The notes below the pieces were generated by a model. It was given only the letters and a program-made list of their open reading frames with translations, was not told the DNA's origin and ran no database searches. From Actinomadura nitritigenes (GTDB lineage Bacteria; Actinomycetota; Actinomycetes; Streptosporangiales; Streptosporangiaceae): 64,000 nt of DNA. Location: contig NZ_JAGEOK010000014.1 in assembly GCF_017573545.1 (NCBI RefSeq), forward strand, positions 212,956 through 276,955, read 5' to 3'. Position 1 is the stretch's first letter, and every line of letters begins with the position of its first letter. The position numbers and the translations under genes were made by a program. Positions 40,636-48,783 of this stretch are shown here, piece by piece.

Positions 40636-42068
40636 GCGCGGGCCTCGTCCTGAACCACCGGTACCGGCTGCTGGAGCGGCTGGCCACCGGCGGGATGGGC
40701 GAGGTCTGGCGGGCCCGGGACGAGTCGCTGGGCCGCCCGGTGGCGGTGAAGCTGCTGCGGCTGGAGCTCGGCGCGGACGTGTCGGCGCGCGGCCGGTTCG
40801 AGTCGGAGGCGCGGTTCGCGGCGGGCCTGGCGCACGGCGGGATCGCGCAGGTCTTCGACTTCGGCGAGCAGAACGGCCGGACGTTCCTGGTCATGGAGCT
40901 GGTCCCGGGCGAGCCCCTGGACGAGATCCTCGTGCGCGACGGCGGGCTGCCGGTGGAGGCGGTGCTGGACCTGCTGGTCCAGGCGGGCCGGGCGCTGGCG
41001 GTGGCGCACGAGGCGGGGATCGTGCACCGGGACGTCAAGCCGGCGAACCTGATGGTGTCGCCGGACGGCACCCTGAAGATCACCGATTTCGGCATCGCGC
41101 GGCGGCTCGCGGCGGCGTCGCAGACCCAGACCGGGATGGTCATGGGGACGGCGCACTACATCTCGCCGGAGCAGGCGTCGGCGAGCGGGATCACGACCGC
41201 CGCGGACCTGTACTCGCTGGGCGTGGTGGCCTACGAGTGCCTGGCCGGGGTGCCGCCGTTCGACGGGCAGACGCCGGTGGAGGTCGCGCTCAAGCACGTC
41301 AGGGACGCGCCCCCGGCGCTGCCCACGCGGGTGCCGGAGCCGGCGCGCGCGCTGATCATGGAGATGCTGGCGAAGGACCCGGCGGACCGTCCGGACGGGG
41401 CGGCCGCGGTCGCGGACCGGGCCCTGGCGATCCGCCGCTCGCTGAGCACGGGCCGCCGGGCGCGGGACGGCCGGGCCGGGGCGGAGCGCCCGACGGTCGT
41501 CGATCCGCTGGCGGCGCCGCTGCGCACCGGCCCCGCTCCGGACCGGGCATCACGGACAACCGCTATGTCGGGATTTGACGCTGACGGTGCGGAGGATAAC
41601 CTCACCACCGGGACAGTGACCGGGCAACGGCGCACGGTACTGGCGGTGGCCTCGGTCGCCGCCGTGCTGCTGGTGGTGGGAGCCATCGTCGTCGGCTCGC
41701 TGTGGAAGGGCGCGTCGGGTGCGGCCCGCGACCGGCGGGACGCGCCGCGGGCCCCCGTCATGAGCCCGGTCGGCGGTGACAGCGTCGACGATCCGGCCGC
41801 CACCCCCGGCGGACCGTCCGCGGACCGGACACCGACCCCCAGACCGGCTGTCACCCGGCCGCACCGGGCGCATAGGATCCGTCCGTCAACGCCACGGAGC
41901 CGCACCGCGTCTCCTTCGCACAAGCCGACCACGAAACCGTCCCGGGCGACTCCCACCGCCCCTGAGCCAACACCGACACCGACGGCGAGCACCACGACTC
42001 CGTCAACTCCGAGCCCGGATCCCTCGCCCACGCAGAGCGGGGAGCTAAGTTCGGACAACAAGGTGTAG
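40632..42068 (+). CDS. pknA: Ser/Thr protein kinase PknA
   Basis: 478 residues, GTG start overlapping pbpA. The kinase domain (residues 8-270) shows ATGGMGEVWRARDE (P-loop), VAVKLL (Lys), HRDVKPANLM (catalytic loop), DFG in ITDFGIARR and the activation segment MVMGTAHYISPEQ. After a low-complexity juxtamembrane part comes one helix (VLAVASVAAVLLVVGAIVVGS), then a Pro/Thr/Ser-rich outer tail without PASTA domains. That is the normal PknA plan. It phosphorylates division and wall proteins together with PknB. Confidence 0.94.
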   Translation: MSAGLVLNHRYRLLERLATGGMGEVWRARDESLGRPVAVKLLRLELGADVSARGRFESEARFAAGLAHGGIAQVFDFGEQNGRTFLVMELVPGEPLDEILVRDGGLPVEAVLDLLVQAGRALAVAHEAGIVHRDVKPANLMVSPDGTLKITDFGIARRLAAASQTQTGMVMGTAHYISPEQASASGITTAADLYSLGVVAYECLAGVPPFDGQTPVEVALKHVRDAPPALPTRVPEPARALIMEMLAKDPADRPDGAAAVADRALAIRRSLSTGRRARDGRAGAERPTVVDPLAAPLRTGPAPDRASRTTAMSGFDADGAEDNLTTGTVTGQRRTVLAVASVAAVLLVVGAIVVGSLWKGASGAARDRRDAPRAPVMSPVGGDSVDDPAATPGGPSADRTPTPRPAVTRPHRAHRIRPSTPRSRTASPSHKPTTKPSRATPTAPEPTPTPTASTTTPSTPSPDPSPTQSGELSSDNKV

Positions 42069-42090
42069 ACGTACGAGGGAAAGTGCACAT

Positions 42091-43902
42091 ATGAGTCAAC
42101 CTCGGCTGCTCGGCGGCCGCTACGAGCTCGACACGGTGATCGGGCGCGGCGGCATGGCCGAGGTCTACCGTGCTCGTGACCTGCGATTGGATCGCGTGGT
42201 CGCGATCAAGACCCTGCGCTCCGACCTGGCGCGCGACCCCACGTTCCAGGCCCGGTTCCGGCGGGAGGCCCAGTCCGCCGCGTCGTTGAACCACCCCTCC
42301 GTCATCGCGGTGTACGACACCGGCGAGGACATGATCGGCGACACCCCGATCCCGTACATCGTGATGGAGTACGTCGACGGCAGCACGCTGCGCGACCTGC
42401 TGCGGGAGAACCGCGCGCTGCTCCCCGAGAAGGCACTGGAAATCACCGACGGCATCCTGCGCGCGCTGGACTACAGCCACCGCGGCGGGATCGTGCACCG
42501 CGACATCAAACCGGCCAACGTGATGCTCACCCGGCAGCACGAGGTCAAGGTCATGGACTTCGGCATCGCCCGTGCCATGGCCGACTCGGCGTCCACGATG
42601 ACGCAGACCGCGCAGGTGATCGGCACCGCGCAGTACCTGTCGCCGGAGCAGGCGCAGGCCAAGCGCGTCGACGCCCGCAGCGACATCTACTCGACCGGCT
42701 GCGTGCTGTACGAGCTGCTCACCGGCCGTCCGCCGTTCACGGGCGACTCGCCGGTGGCGATCGCCTACCAGCACGTCCGGGAGGAGCCGGTCCCGCCGTC
42801 GCAGGTCGATCCGAACATCCCGCAGTGGGCGGACGCGATGGTCCTGAAGGCGATGGCGAAGGACCCCGACCACCGCTACCAGAACGCGACGGAGTTCCGG
42901 CAGGAGATCCAGCGCGTCCTGCAGGGCCAGCCGGTGGCGTCGACGGCGGCGTCCACCATGCTCATGGGCGCGCAGCCGCAGGGCACGCAGGTCATGGGCG
43001 GTTACCCCGGCGGCGCGCACACGCAGGTGCAGCGGCCGGTGGACGACGGGTACAACCTGCCGCCCGTCCACTACGACCAGGACGGCGAGCCCCGCGGCGG
43101 CGGCAAGAAGGCGGCGCTGTGGATCGCGCTCGCCGTGGTCTTCATCGGCGGCGCCGCGCTCATCGGCTGGATGATGAGCGGTGGCGGCGGTGACGGCGGC
43201 AGCGACAAGATCGCCATCCCGACCTCGATCGTCGGCCAGGACGCGAAGACCGCGTCGGCGCAGCTCACCAAGCTCGGCTTCAAGGTCGGCGCGCCGCAGA
43301 CCGACTACAGCGACGACGTCGACAAGGGTTCCGTCATCACCTCGACGCCGAAGCCGGGCTCCAGCCTGGACAAGGGCGCGTCGGTCGTCCTGCTGGTCTC
43401 CAGGGGGCCGAAGCCGGTGCCGAAGGTCGAGGTGCCGGACGTGACCGGCAAGCCGTACTCGGTGGCCAAGAACATGCTGGAGGAGAAGGGCTTCAAGGTC
43501 GAGAAATCGGTGCAGACGAGCGACAACGTCCCGCGGCTCAGCGTGATCAGCACCGACCCGACGGCCGGCTCGCAGGTGAAGCCGCACTCGACGGTGACCG
43601 TGGTCATCTCGAACGGCCCGAGCAACCTCAAGGTCCCGGCGCTGTTCAACAGCAGCAAGCGGGCCGCCTGCGCCAAGCTGGAGAGCCTCGGCCTGAAGTG
43701 CAAGGTGCAGGAGGGCACGCCGCCCCCGGACAAGCAGGTCGCGACGGGCTTCGTCTACGACCAGTCGCCCGGCCAGGACGCGACGGTGGCGCCCGGTGAC
43801 ACGGTGACCATCTTCGTGGCGCAGCAGCCCACGCAGCAGCCGACCCCGCCGGAGACCCCGACCACCGGAGGCCCCCAGTTCCCGAACTTCGGCGGCGGGT
43901 GA
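42091..43902 (+). CDS. pknB: PASTA-domain Ser/Thr protein kinase PknB
   Basis: 603 residues. The kinase domain (8-275) has GRGGMAEVYRARD, VVAIKTL, HRDIKPANVML, DFGIARA and VIGTAQYLSPEQ. The membrane helix is ALWIALAVVFIGGAALIGWMM near 350. Three extracellular PASTA repeats follow, each with the ATxQL/GLKV-like pattern (TKLGFKVGAP, LEEKGFKVEKS, LESLGLKCKV). They bind muropeptides or lipid II. The third contains a Cys pair. It is last in the operon and ends at a strong terminator. Confidence 0.95.
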   Translation: MSQPRLLGGRYELDTVIGRGGMAEVYRARDLRLDRVVAIKTLRSDLARDPTFQARFRREAQSAASLNHPSVIAVYDTGEDMIGDTPIPYIVMEYVDGSTLRDLLRENRALLPEKALEITDGILRALDYSHRGGIVHRDIKPANVMLTRQHEVKVMDFGIARAMADSASTMTQTAQVIGTAQYLSPEQAQAKRVDARSDIYSTGCVLYELLTGRPPFTGDSPVAIAYQHVREEPVPPSQVDPNIPQWADAMVLKAMAKDPDHRYQNATEFRQEIQRVLQGQPVASTAASTMLMGAQPQGTQVMGGYPGGAHTQVQRPVDDGYNLPPVHYDQDGEPRGGGKKAALWIALAVVFIGGAALIGWMMSGGGGDGGSDKIAIPTSIVGQDAKTASAQLTKLGFKVGAPQTDYSDDVDKGSVITSTPKPGSSLDKGASVVLLVSRGPKPVPKVEVPDVTGKPYSVAKNMLEEKGFKVEKSVQTSDNVPRLSVISTDPTAGSQVKPHSTVTVVISNGPSNLKVPALFNSSKRAACAKLESLGLKCKVQEGTPPPDKQVATGFVYDQSPGQDATVAPGDTVTIFVAQQPTQQPTPPETPTTGGPQFPNFGGG

Positions 43903-43918
43903 CCGCCTCGCTCACAGC

Positions 43919-43955
43919 TTGAAGGGCCCGTCCCCACCGGGGACGGGCCCTTCAA
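43919..43955 (+). terminator. 17-bp stem terminator after pknB
   Basis: TTGAAGGGCCCGTCCCC / GGGGACGGGCCCTTCAA with loop ACC, 16 nt after the pknB stop. An almost ideal intrinsic terminator stem ends the fhaA-pknB operon. Confidence 0.9.
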
Positions 43956-44337
43956 CGTCCTTGGGGGACGCAACGGGATCAGCAGGGCGGGACCACCGCA
44001 GAGCAGAAGGTGATCGTCCGTAGGCCGAGCTCGCCGGGAACCGGAACGTTGCGATCGCGTGCGAAGCCAGATTCGAGCGAAGCGAGAATCTGATCGCGCA
44101 GCGAGCCCCCAGGGCGAGTCGGAGCGATGCAGCGATCGCCGCAGGGCCCGCCGAAGGAAAGCGCCCCAGCGCCTGACGCCAAGGGCTCTGCAAACAGAAA
44201 GGAGGGCTTCCGCCACTCGGGGGCAATGGCGGAAGCCCTCGATAGGTCTTCGTGTGGGGCGTCCCAGACGTTACGGGTTTCAACCGAATTTTTCTCGCGA
44301 ATCCGGCGCCGGCCCGCCCGCGCCACGAACGCGCAGG
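43956..44337. other. GCGA-rich intergenic region with structured repeats
   Basis: This 382-bp region has no gene I can support. It contains nested short repeats (GAGCGAAGCGAG, CAGCGAG, GGAGCGATGCAGCGATCGC) and a CAGATTC...GAATCTG hairpin near 44085-44110. GATCGCG occurs on both sides. A terminator hairpin lies at 44202-44240. The composition resembles intergenic repeat elements of large actinobacterial genomes. An RNA gene is possible but not shown. Confidence 0.45.
44202..44240 (-). terminator. 14-bp stem terminator of the sortase operon
   Basis: GAGGGCTTCCGCCA / TGGCGGAAGCCCTC with an 11-nt loop. On the minus strand CCTTTCTGTTTG follows, so it ends the DUF881-sortase-small protein operon. 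Confidence 0.8.
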
Positions 44338-44535
44338 TCAGCCGGGTTTGGCCGGGCTGGTGGAGGTCGGGGTGGGGGTGCCGTCCACGACGCCGTGGTC
44401 GAGCTGGACCTTGGGTTCGAGCCAGGGGAACACGCCCCACCAGAGCACGGCGGCGAGGACGGCGGCGAGGGCCAGGGCGATGCCGGTCTTGGCGGGCCAG
44501 GCGCCGGGGAGGTGGCGCCAGATCCAGGCGTACAC
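44338..44535 (-). CDS. Small membrane protein next to sortase
   Basis: 65 residues from a GTG. One hydrophobic segment (TGIALALAAVLAAVLWWGVFPW) is followed by a short external tail ending in Thr/Ser/Pro-rich sequence. It lies 8 nt downstream of the sortase gene and is probably cotranslated. No LPxTG or LAxTG motif is present, so it is not an obvious sortase substrate. Similar small proteins are commonly found beside sortase E near crgA. Function unknown. Confidence 0.7.
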   Translation of the reverse strand: MYAWIWRHLPGAWPAKTGIALALAAVLAAVLWWGVFPWLEPKVQLDHGVVDGTPTPTSTSPAKPG

Positions 44536-44543
44536 GGGGTCTC

Positions 44544-45194
44544 CTACCTTCCGGCGGCGGTGGACGGGGCGCCGGGCCCGACGCGCGGCGCGGCGGACGC
44601 CAGCTCACCGAAGATGATCATTCGCTTGGCGGCCGAGTACTTCGGGTGGCAGGTGGTGAGGGTGATCATCCGGTCGGTGGGCCGGCGGCCGGGGTGGAAC
44701 GGGACCGGGGCGGTGACGTCGACCTCGGTCGGCTTGACGATCCTGCGGTCGGTGACCTTGTAGACGTACTGGTCGTCGCGGGTGTCGATGAGGATCTCGT
44801 CGCCGCGGTCGAGCTCGCCGAGCTTGTTGAAGGGGGCGGAGTAGGTCGTCCGGTGGCCGGAGACGACGAAGTTGCCGACCTGGCCGGGCAGCGCGGTGCC
44901 GGGGTAGTGGCCGGGCCCCTTGCGCAGGTCGGAGACGCCGACGCCCTCGATGATCACGTAGTGGTACCTCTTGCCGAACTTCGGGATGCGGATCATGGCC
45001 AGGCCGTTGCCGAGCCGGACCTTCTCGGTGGTGACCTTGGGCGCCTGCCACGACTTCAGGAGCCGCTTGCCGAGCTGGTCCTGCTGGGCGCTGGTGTACT
45101 GGCCCGTGCCCCACAGCTCGTAGGTGACGAACAGCATCACGATGACACCGGCGGTGATGCACAGCTCGCCGAGGCCACGGATCACCAACCGCAC
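44544..45194 (-). CDS. srtE: Class E sortase
   Basis: 216 residues. An N-terminal anchor helix (ELCITAGVIVMLFVTYELW) is followed by the sortase barrel. Catalytic residues are His in VVSGHRTTYSAPF, Cys in TLTTCHPKYSA and Arg in AKRMIIFGEL. Class E enzymes of high-GC actinobacteria recognise LAxTG-type signals and attach proteins to the wall; some are needed for aerial growth. It sits between DUF881 and the small membrane protein in one minus-strand operon. Confidence 0.92.
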   Translation of the reverse strand: MRLVIRGLGELCITAGVIVMLFVTYELWGTGQYTSAQQDQLGKRLLKSWQAPKVTTEKVRLGNGLAMIRIPKFGKRYHYVIIEGVGVSDLRKGPGHYPGTALPGQVGNFVVSGHRTTYSAPFNKLGELDRGDEILIDTRDDQYVYKVTDRRIVKPTEVDVTAPVPFHPGRRPTDRMITLTTCHPKYSAAKRMIIFGELASAAPRVGPGAPSTAAGR

Positions 45195-45215
45195 CGCGCG
45201 TCCCCCTCCCGAGGC

Positions 45216-45971
45216 TCAGTGGGCGCCTCGCGGCGCCTCCGTCGGCACCGTAGCGTGCTTCATGGTCACGTTGCCGGTGTAGGCGGGAAGGACGGCGCGG
45301 GAGAGCGTGCGGACGGAGTAGCCGAGCCCGTAGGCGCGGACGTACTTGCGGTAGATCGCGATGTCGCGGGACGCGGCGAGGGCGGCGCGCAGGCGGGCGG
45401 GGTCGCCGGCGGCGGTGATCCGGAAGGGCGGCGAGTACACGACGCCCTGGAGGATGAGGGTGTTGCCGACGCACCGGACGGCACTGGTGGCGATCACCCG
45501 CTGGTCCATGATCTGCATCGCGCGGGCGCCGCCGGCCCAGAGCGCGTTCACGACGGCCTGGACGTCGCTCTGGTGGACGACGAGGTCGTCGGGGCGGACG
45601 CCGGACGGGAGGCCGCCGGACGGCTGCGGCGCGTCGTCCAGGGACACCCGGACGGCGGGGCCGGTGTAGGCGGTGAAGCCGGCGGCCGGGGCGAGCCGGT
45701 CGGCGTCGCCCTGGGCCTGCTTCACGCGGGCGTCGGCGCGTCCGGCGGCGCGGGAGAGGGCGTCGACGTCGCCGCGCAGGCGCCGGTAGTCGGCGCGTTC
45801 GCGGCGGTTGGCGCGCTGCTCGTCACCGATGAGGTCGGTGACGCGGGTGCGGCCCTCGTCGCGCAGGCTGGTGCCGCGGGCCGTGCTCGCGCTCGCCGCG
45901 AACAGGGTTCCCGCGAGGAACGTGAGAGCTGGGATGATGCTTCCCCACGCCGAACGCCGTACCCTCATCAT
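45216..45971 (-). CDS. DUF881 family protein
   Basis: 251 residues with an N-terminal signal anchor (IIPALTFLAGTLFAASA). A coiled-coil-like stretch (RRERADYRRLRGDVDALSRAAG) is followed by the DUF881 domain: GPAVRVSLDDAP, LVVHQSDVQAVVNALWAGGA and CVGNTLILQGVVYSPPF. The domain has a ferredoxin-like layout. In actinobacteria and firmicutes the gene is linked to division and sporulation genes. Function unresolved. It is first in the operon with the sortase and divergent from crgA. Confidence 0.88.
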   Translation of the reverse strand: MMRVRRSAWGSIIPALTFLAGTLFAASASTARGTSLRDEGRTRVTDLIGDEQRANRRERADYRRLRGDVDALSRAAGRADARVKQAQGDADRLAPAAGFTAYTGPAVRVSLDDAPQPSGGLPSGVRPDDLVVHQSDVQAVVNALWAGGARAMQIMDQRVIATSAVRCVGNTLILQGVVYSPPFRITAAGDPARLRAALAASRDIAIYRKYVRAYGLGYSVRTLSRAVLPAYTGNVTMKHATVPTEAPRGAH

Positions 45972-46080
45972 CCAGAACTGCTCATCAGACAGTGCTCACC
46001 AGCGACTACGCTAACCGACAAACCACCCATGCGCGGTCCGGCGCTCCGGCCGCCGGACGCCCGAGGAGATCGATCCCACC

Positions 46081-46338
46081 GTGGCCAAGTCCAAAGTGCG
46101 CAAGAAGGCCGTTTACACGCCCCCGCAGAAGTCGAAGGCACCGGAGGTCAGCCCGCGCTGGCTGGTCCCGACGATGGTCGCGCTGTGGCTGATCGGCCTG
46201 GCCTGGATCGCGGTCTTCTACGTGACGGCCAGCACCGGCACGAACGTGCCGTTCATGTCCGACCTGCACAACTGGAACCTGGGGATCGGCTTCGTGGCGA
46301 TCATCCTGGGCGTGGTGCTGTCGACCCGCTGGCGCTGA
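46081..46338 (+). CDS. crgA: Cell division protein CrgA
   Basis: 85 residues, GTG start after GAGGAG. A basic N-terminus (MAKSKVRKKAVYTPP) precedes two membrane helices (LVPTMVALWLIGLAWIAVFYV and LGIGFVAIILGVVLSTRW). This matches CrgA (WhiP in older literature), which interacts with FtsZ, FtsQ and PBPs and restrains Z-ring formation in sporulating actinomycetes. The location next to the kinase operon and sortase is conserved. Confidence 0.93.
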   Translation: MAKSKVRKKAVYTPPQKSKAPEVSPRWLVPTMVALWLIGLAWIAVFYVTASTGTNVPFMSDLHNWNLGIGFVAIILGVVLSTRWR

Positions 46339-46382
46339 TCCGGGCTGGATACCCGCTTTCGCGGCGCACGAATCCACGAAAG

Positions 46383-46433
46383 TTATCCACAGGCTGGGGA
46401 TCTCTGGCCCCGGCTTTCCCCAGGTTTTCCACA
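46383..46433 (+). promoter_or_regulatory. Pair of DnaA-box-like sites
   Basis: TTATCCACA at 46383-46391 is the strict E. coli DnaA box. TTTTCCACA at 46425-46433 is a one-base variant in the same orientation, 42 bp away. They are in the gap after crgA. The gene neighbourhood is usually near oriC. Full origin structure (many boxes, dnaA-dnaN) is not in the window, so these may be satellite sites. Confidence 0.5.
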
Positions 46434-46475
46434 GGCCGGGTACCGAAGGGTCTTCGGGGACCCGCCGCCGTCCAC

Positions 46476-46516
46476 GGAAGAGCCGCCCGCACCCCCGAGG
46501 GGCACGGGCGGCTTCC
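46476..46516. terminator. Hairpin between crgA and rhomboid gene
   Basis: GGAAG-a-GCCGCCCG pairs with CGGGCGGC-TTCC around an inner ACCCC/GGGG stem. It lies between convergent genes and serves both. Confidence 0.75.
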
Positions 46517-46543
46517 GCGCGCCCGGAGACCGTCCCGCGGCCC

Positions 46544-47431
46544 TCAGGTCAGCGCCAGCGTCTTGACCGTCACCAGGGCCGCCAGCGCCACGAACGTGAC
46601 CACCGGCATCCCGATGTGGAGTAGCCGCCGCTGCGCCGCCGGCGCGTACGCGTACGCCAGCGCGATCAGCGCGCCCACGACGAGCCCGCCGACGTGCCCC
46701 TCCCAGGAGATCCCCTTCACCGAGAAGGTGATCGCCAGGTTGATCACCAGCAGGAACAGGATCGGGCCGGCGGGCGCGCCCAGCCGGCGGCCGATCACGA
46801 AGTACGCCCCGAACAGGCCGAAGATGGCCCCGGACGCCCCCACCGCCGCGCCGCTCGGGTCGACCAGGTACAGCAGCACCGAGCCGCCCAGCCCCGACAG
46901 CAGGTACAGCGCCAGGTAGCGCCACCGGCCGAGGACCTGCTCCAGCGCCGGCCCCACCGCGTACAGCGCCCACATGTTGAACAGGATGTGGGTGAAGCCG
47001 AACGACCCCCCGCGCTCGTGCAGGAACATCGTCGTGACCAGCCGGTACCACTGCCCCCCGGCGACCCCGATGACCTCCCCGTCCGGCTGCACCCACCGGC
47101 CCAGCATCATGAAGTCCGTGACGACGCGCATCGACGCCAGCTCGGCGAGGTACACCGCGATGCACAGGCCGATCAGCGTGTACGTGACGACCGGGACCGC
47201 CGAATCCGGGCCCCGCGCGCCCAGCACCGTTCGCGGTGCGGTGCTGCGCCCGCTGCCGCGGTTCCCGCCGGCGACGCATTCGACGCACTGGTGCCCGACC
47301 GCCGCGTCCCGCATGCAGTCGGGGCAGATGTAGCGGTCGCACCGCGTGCAGCGGACATGGCTCTCCCGCCCCGGATGCCGGTAGCAGGTCGGCACCGAGG
47401 TCTCGGGCGCGGGACTTTGTTCTGTGCTCAT
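46544..47431 (-). CDS. Rhomboid family intramembrane serine protease
   Basis: 295 residues. The N-terminal 50 residues carry a zinc-finger-like Cys/His set (CYRHPGRESHVRCTRCDRYICPDCMRD). Six or seven membrane helices follow. The catalytic Ser is in GASGAIFGL and the His in WEGHVGGLVVG; the conserved HILFNMWALY (HxxxN) is present. Rhomboids cleave transmembrane helices. This arrangement, a B-box-like finger fused to rhomboid and located next to ppiA, is standard in actinobacteria. Substrates unknown. Confidence 0.93.
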   Translation of the reverse strand: MSTEQSPAPETSVPTCYRHPGRESHVRCTRCDRYICPDCMRDAAVGHQCVECVAGGNRGSGRSTAPRTVLGARGPDSAVPVVTYTLIGLCIAVYLAELASMRVVTDFMMLGRWVQPDGEVIGVAGGQWYRLVTTMFLHERGGSFGFTHILFNMWALYAVGPALEQVLGRWRYLALYLLSGLGGSVLLYLVDPSGAAVGASGAIFGLFGAYFVIGRRLGAPAGPILFLLVINLAITFSVKGISWEGHVGGLVVGALIALAYAYAPAAQRRLLHIGMPVVTFVALAALVTVKTLALT

Positions 47432-47492
47432 CCGGTCTCCGTCGGGCCGTCGCGGGGTGTCACCCGGCGCTGGGTCTCACCCAGGGAAACGA

Positions 47493-48020
47493 CTAACGCC
47501 GCTCGATCGTCACCGATTCGATGACGACGTCGTCCTTGGGACGGTCCATCCTGCCGGTCGGGACGGTGCTGATCCGGTCGACCACGTCGGTGCCCTCGAC
47601 GACCTTGCCGAAGATGGTGTGGCGGCCGGTCAGGTGCTGCACCTGCCCGATGTTGTCGGTCGTGATGAAGAACTGCGAGCCGTTGGTGCCGGGCCCGGCG
47701 TTCGCCATCGCCAGCAGGTACGGCTTGTTGAACCTCAGGTCCGGGTGGAACTCGTCCTTGAACTTGTAGCCCGGGCCGCCGGTGCCGGTGCCCAGCGGGT
47801 CCCCGCCCTGGATCATGAAGCCCGGGATGACGCGGTGGAAGACCGTGCCGTTGTACAGCGGCGCCTCGGACTTCGCCCCGGTGCTCGGGTCCGTCCAGAC
47901 GCGCTTGCCCTCCGCCAGCTCGGTGAAGTTCGCCACCGTCTCCGGTGCCTGCTCCGGGTACAGCTGGATCACGATCTTGCCGAGCGACGTGGTGAGCGTC
48001 GCGAAGGTCTCGTTGGCCAC
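47493..48020 (-). CDS. ppiA: Peptidyl-prolyl cis-trans isomerase (cyclophilin)
   Basis: 175 residues from the GTG at 48020, set by AGGAGG 6 nt upstream; the longer frame upstream has no coding look. Cyclophilin motifs: VANFTELA, FHRVIPGFMIQGGDP, the catalytic Arg in FHRV, NGSQFFITT and FGKVVEG. Cytoplasmic, since there is no signal peptide. It catalyses proline isomerisation in protein folding. Position beside the rhomboid gene near the origin is conserved. Confidence 0.94.
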   Translation of the reverse strand: MANETFATLTTSLGKIVIQLYPEQAPETVANFTELAEGKRVWTDPSTGAKSEAPLYNGTVFHRVIPGFMIQGGDPLGTGTGGPGYKFKDEFHPDLRFNKPYLLAMANAGPGTNGSQFFITTDNIGQVQHLTGRHTIFGKVVEGTDVVDRISTVPTGRMDRPKDDVVIESVTIERR

Positions 48021-48181
48021 GCTGGCCGCCTCCTCGTGAAGTGGATTTTCCGTGCGTTCCCTCGGGTCCCGGCCAGGCCCGGATCCGTCACGGTGCGTGA
48101 CCAATCGATCGCGCGGGACGGGTTTACCTTCCGGCACTCGGGAAGGCTGCCTGACAGGACCTCGCAAACAGGGAGGTTAGC

Positions 48182-48658
48182 GTGTCCCTAATGATTAGTA
48201 TCCGCCGGAAGCCGCAGGACGAGATGCTCACGCGGCTCAGCCGCGTCCAGGAAGCGGCCCGCCAGGGCGCCGGACGCGCCCAGGAGGGCGCCTCCGCCGT
48301 GGCGGAGCGGATGATGCCGGCCGCCCAGGACCAGTTGATGGTCGTGCGCGGCTGGAGCGCGCCGCGGCTGCGGATGGCGGCCCGGTACGTGGAGACCGGG
48401 CTCGCCCCGCGGGTGAGCGCGTTCCTCGGCGACGTCGCCGAGCGGGTGGAGCCGCCGAAGGCCAGGCCCCGGCGCGGCGCCATGATGGCGATGATGGGCA
48501 TGGTGGCGGCCGCCGGGATGGCCGGCATCGTGCTGACCAAGCGCGACGCCATGCGCGACATGGCCGGGGGTTCCGGGGAGCACGGGGAGGCCGTCTCGGC
48601 CGACTCGATGACGGTCGCCGGTTCCGACGTGGACGGCCAGGTGCCCTCGCCGCACTGA
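48182..48658 (+). CDS. DUF5324-like hypothetical protein
   Basis: 158 residues, GTG start (an ATG follows 9 nt later). An amphipathic helical N-terminus (RLSRVQEAARQGAGRAQEG) and a mid region AARYVETGLAPRVSAFLGDVAERV precede one membrane helix (MMAMMGMVAAAGMAGIVL). A small acidic tail is outside. The layout matches actinobacterial DUF5324 proteins found near crgA and ppiA. Function unknown. Confidence 0.65.
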   Translation: MSLMISIRRKPQDEMLTRLSRVQEAARQGAGRAQEGASAVAERMMPAAQDQLMVVRGWSAPRLRMAARYVETGLAPRVSAFLGDVAERVEPPKARPRRGAMMAMMGMVAAAGMAGIVLTKRDAMRDMAGGSGEHGEAVSADSMTVAGSDVDGQVPSPH

Positions 48659-48783
48659 CCGTCCGCCCGTCCGCGCGAGCGCGGGGCCCGTGCCGCACCG
48701 CCGGCCGGGCCCCGCGTCATGCGTGCCCGCGTCATGGGGTCCGCGCGTTCCGCCGTTAGCTACCAACCGGTACGGTGAACGCC

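Noticed and set aside
44040..44120. A possible riboswitch or tRNA-like fold upstream of the sortase operon
   Set aside because: The hairpins do not match a known riboswitch consensus or cloverleaf, and the region is downstream, not upstream, of the adjacent operons.
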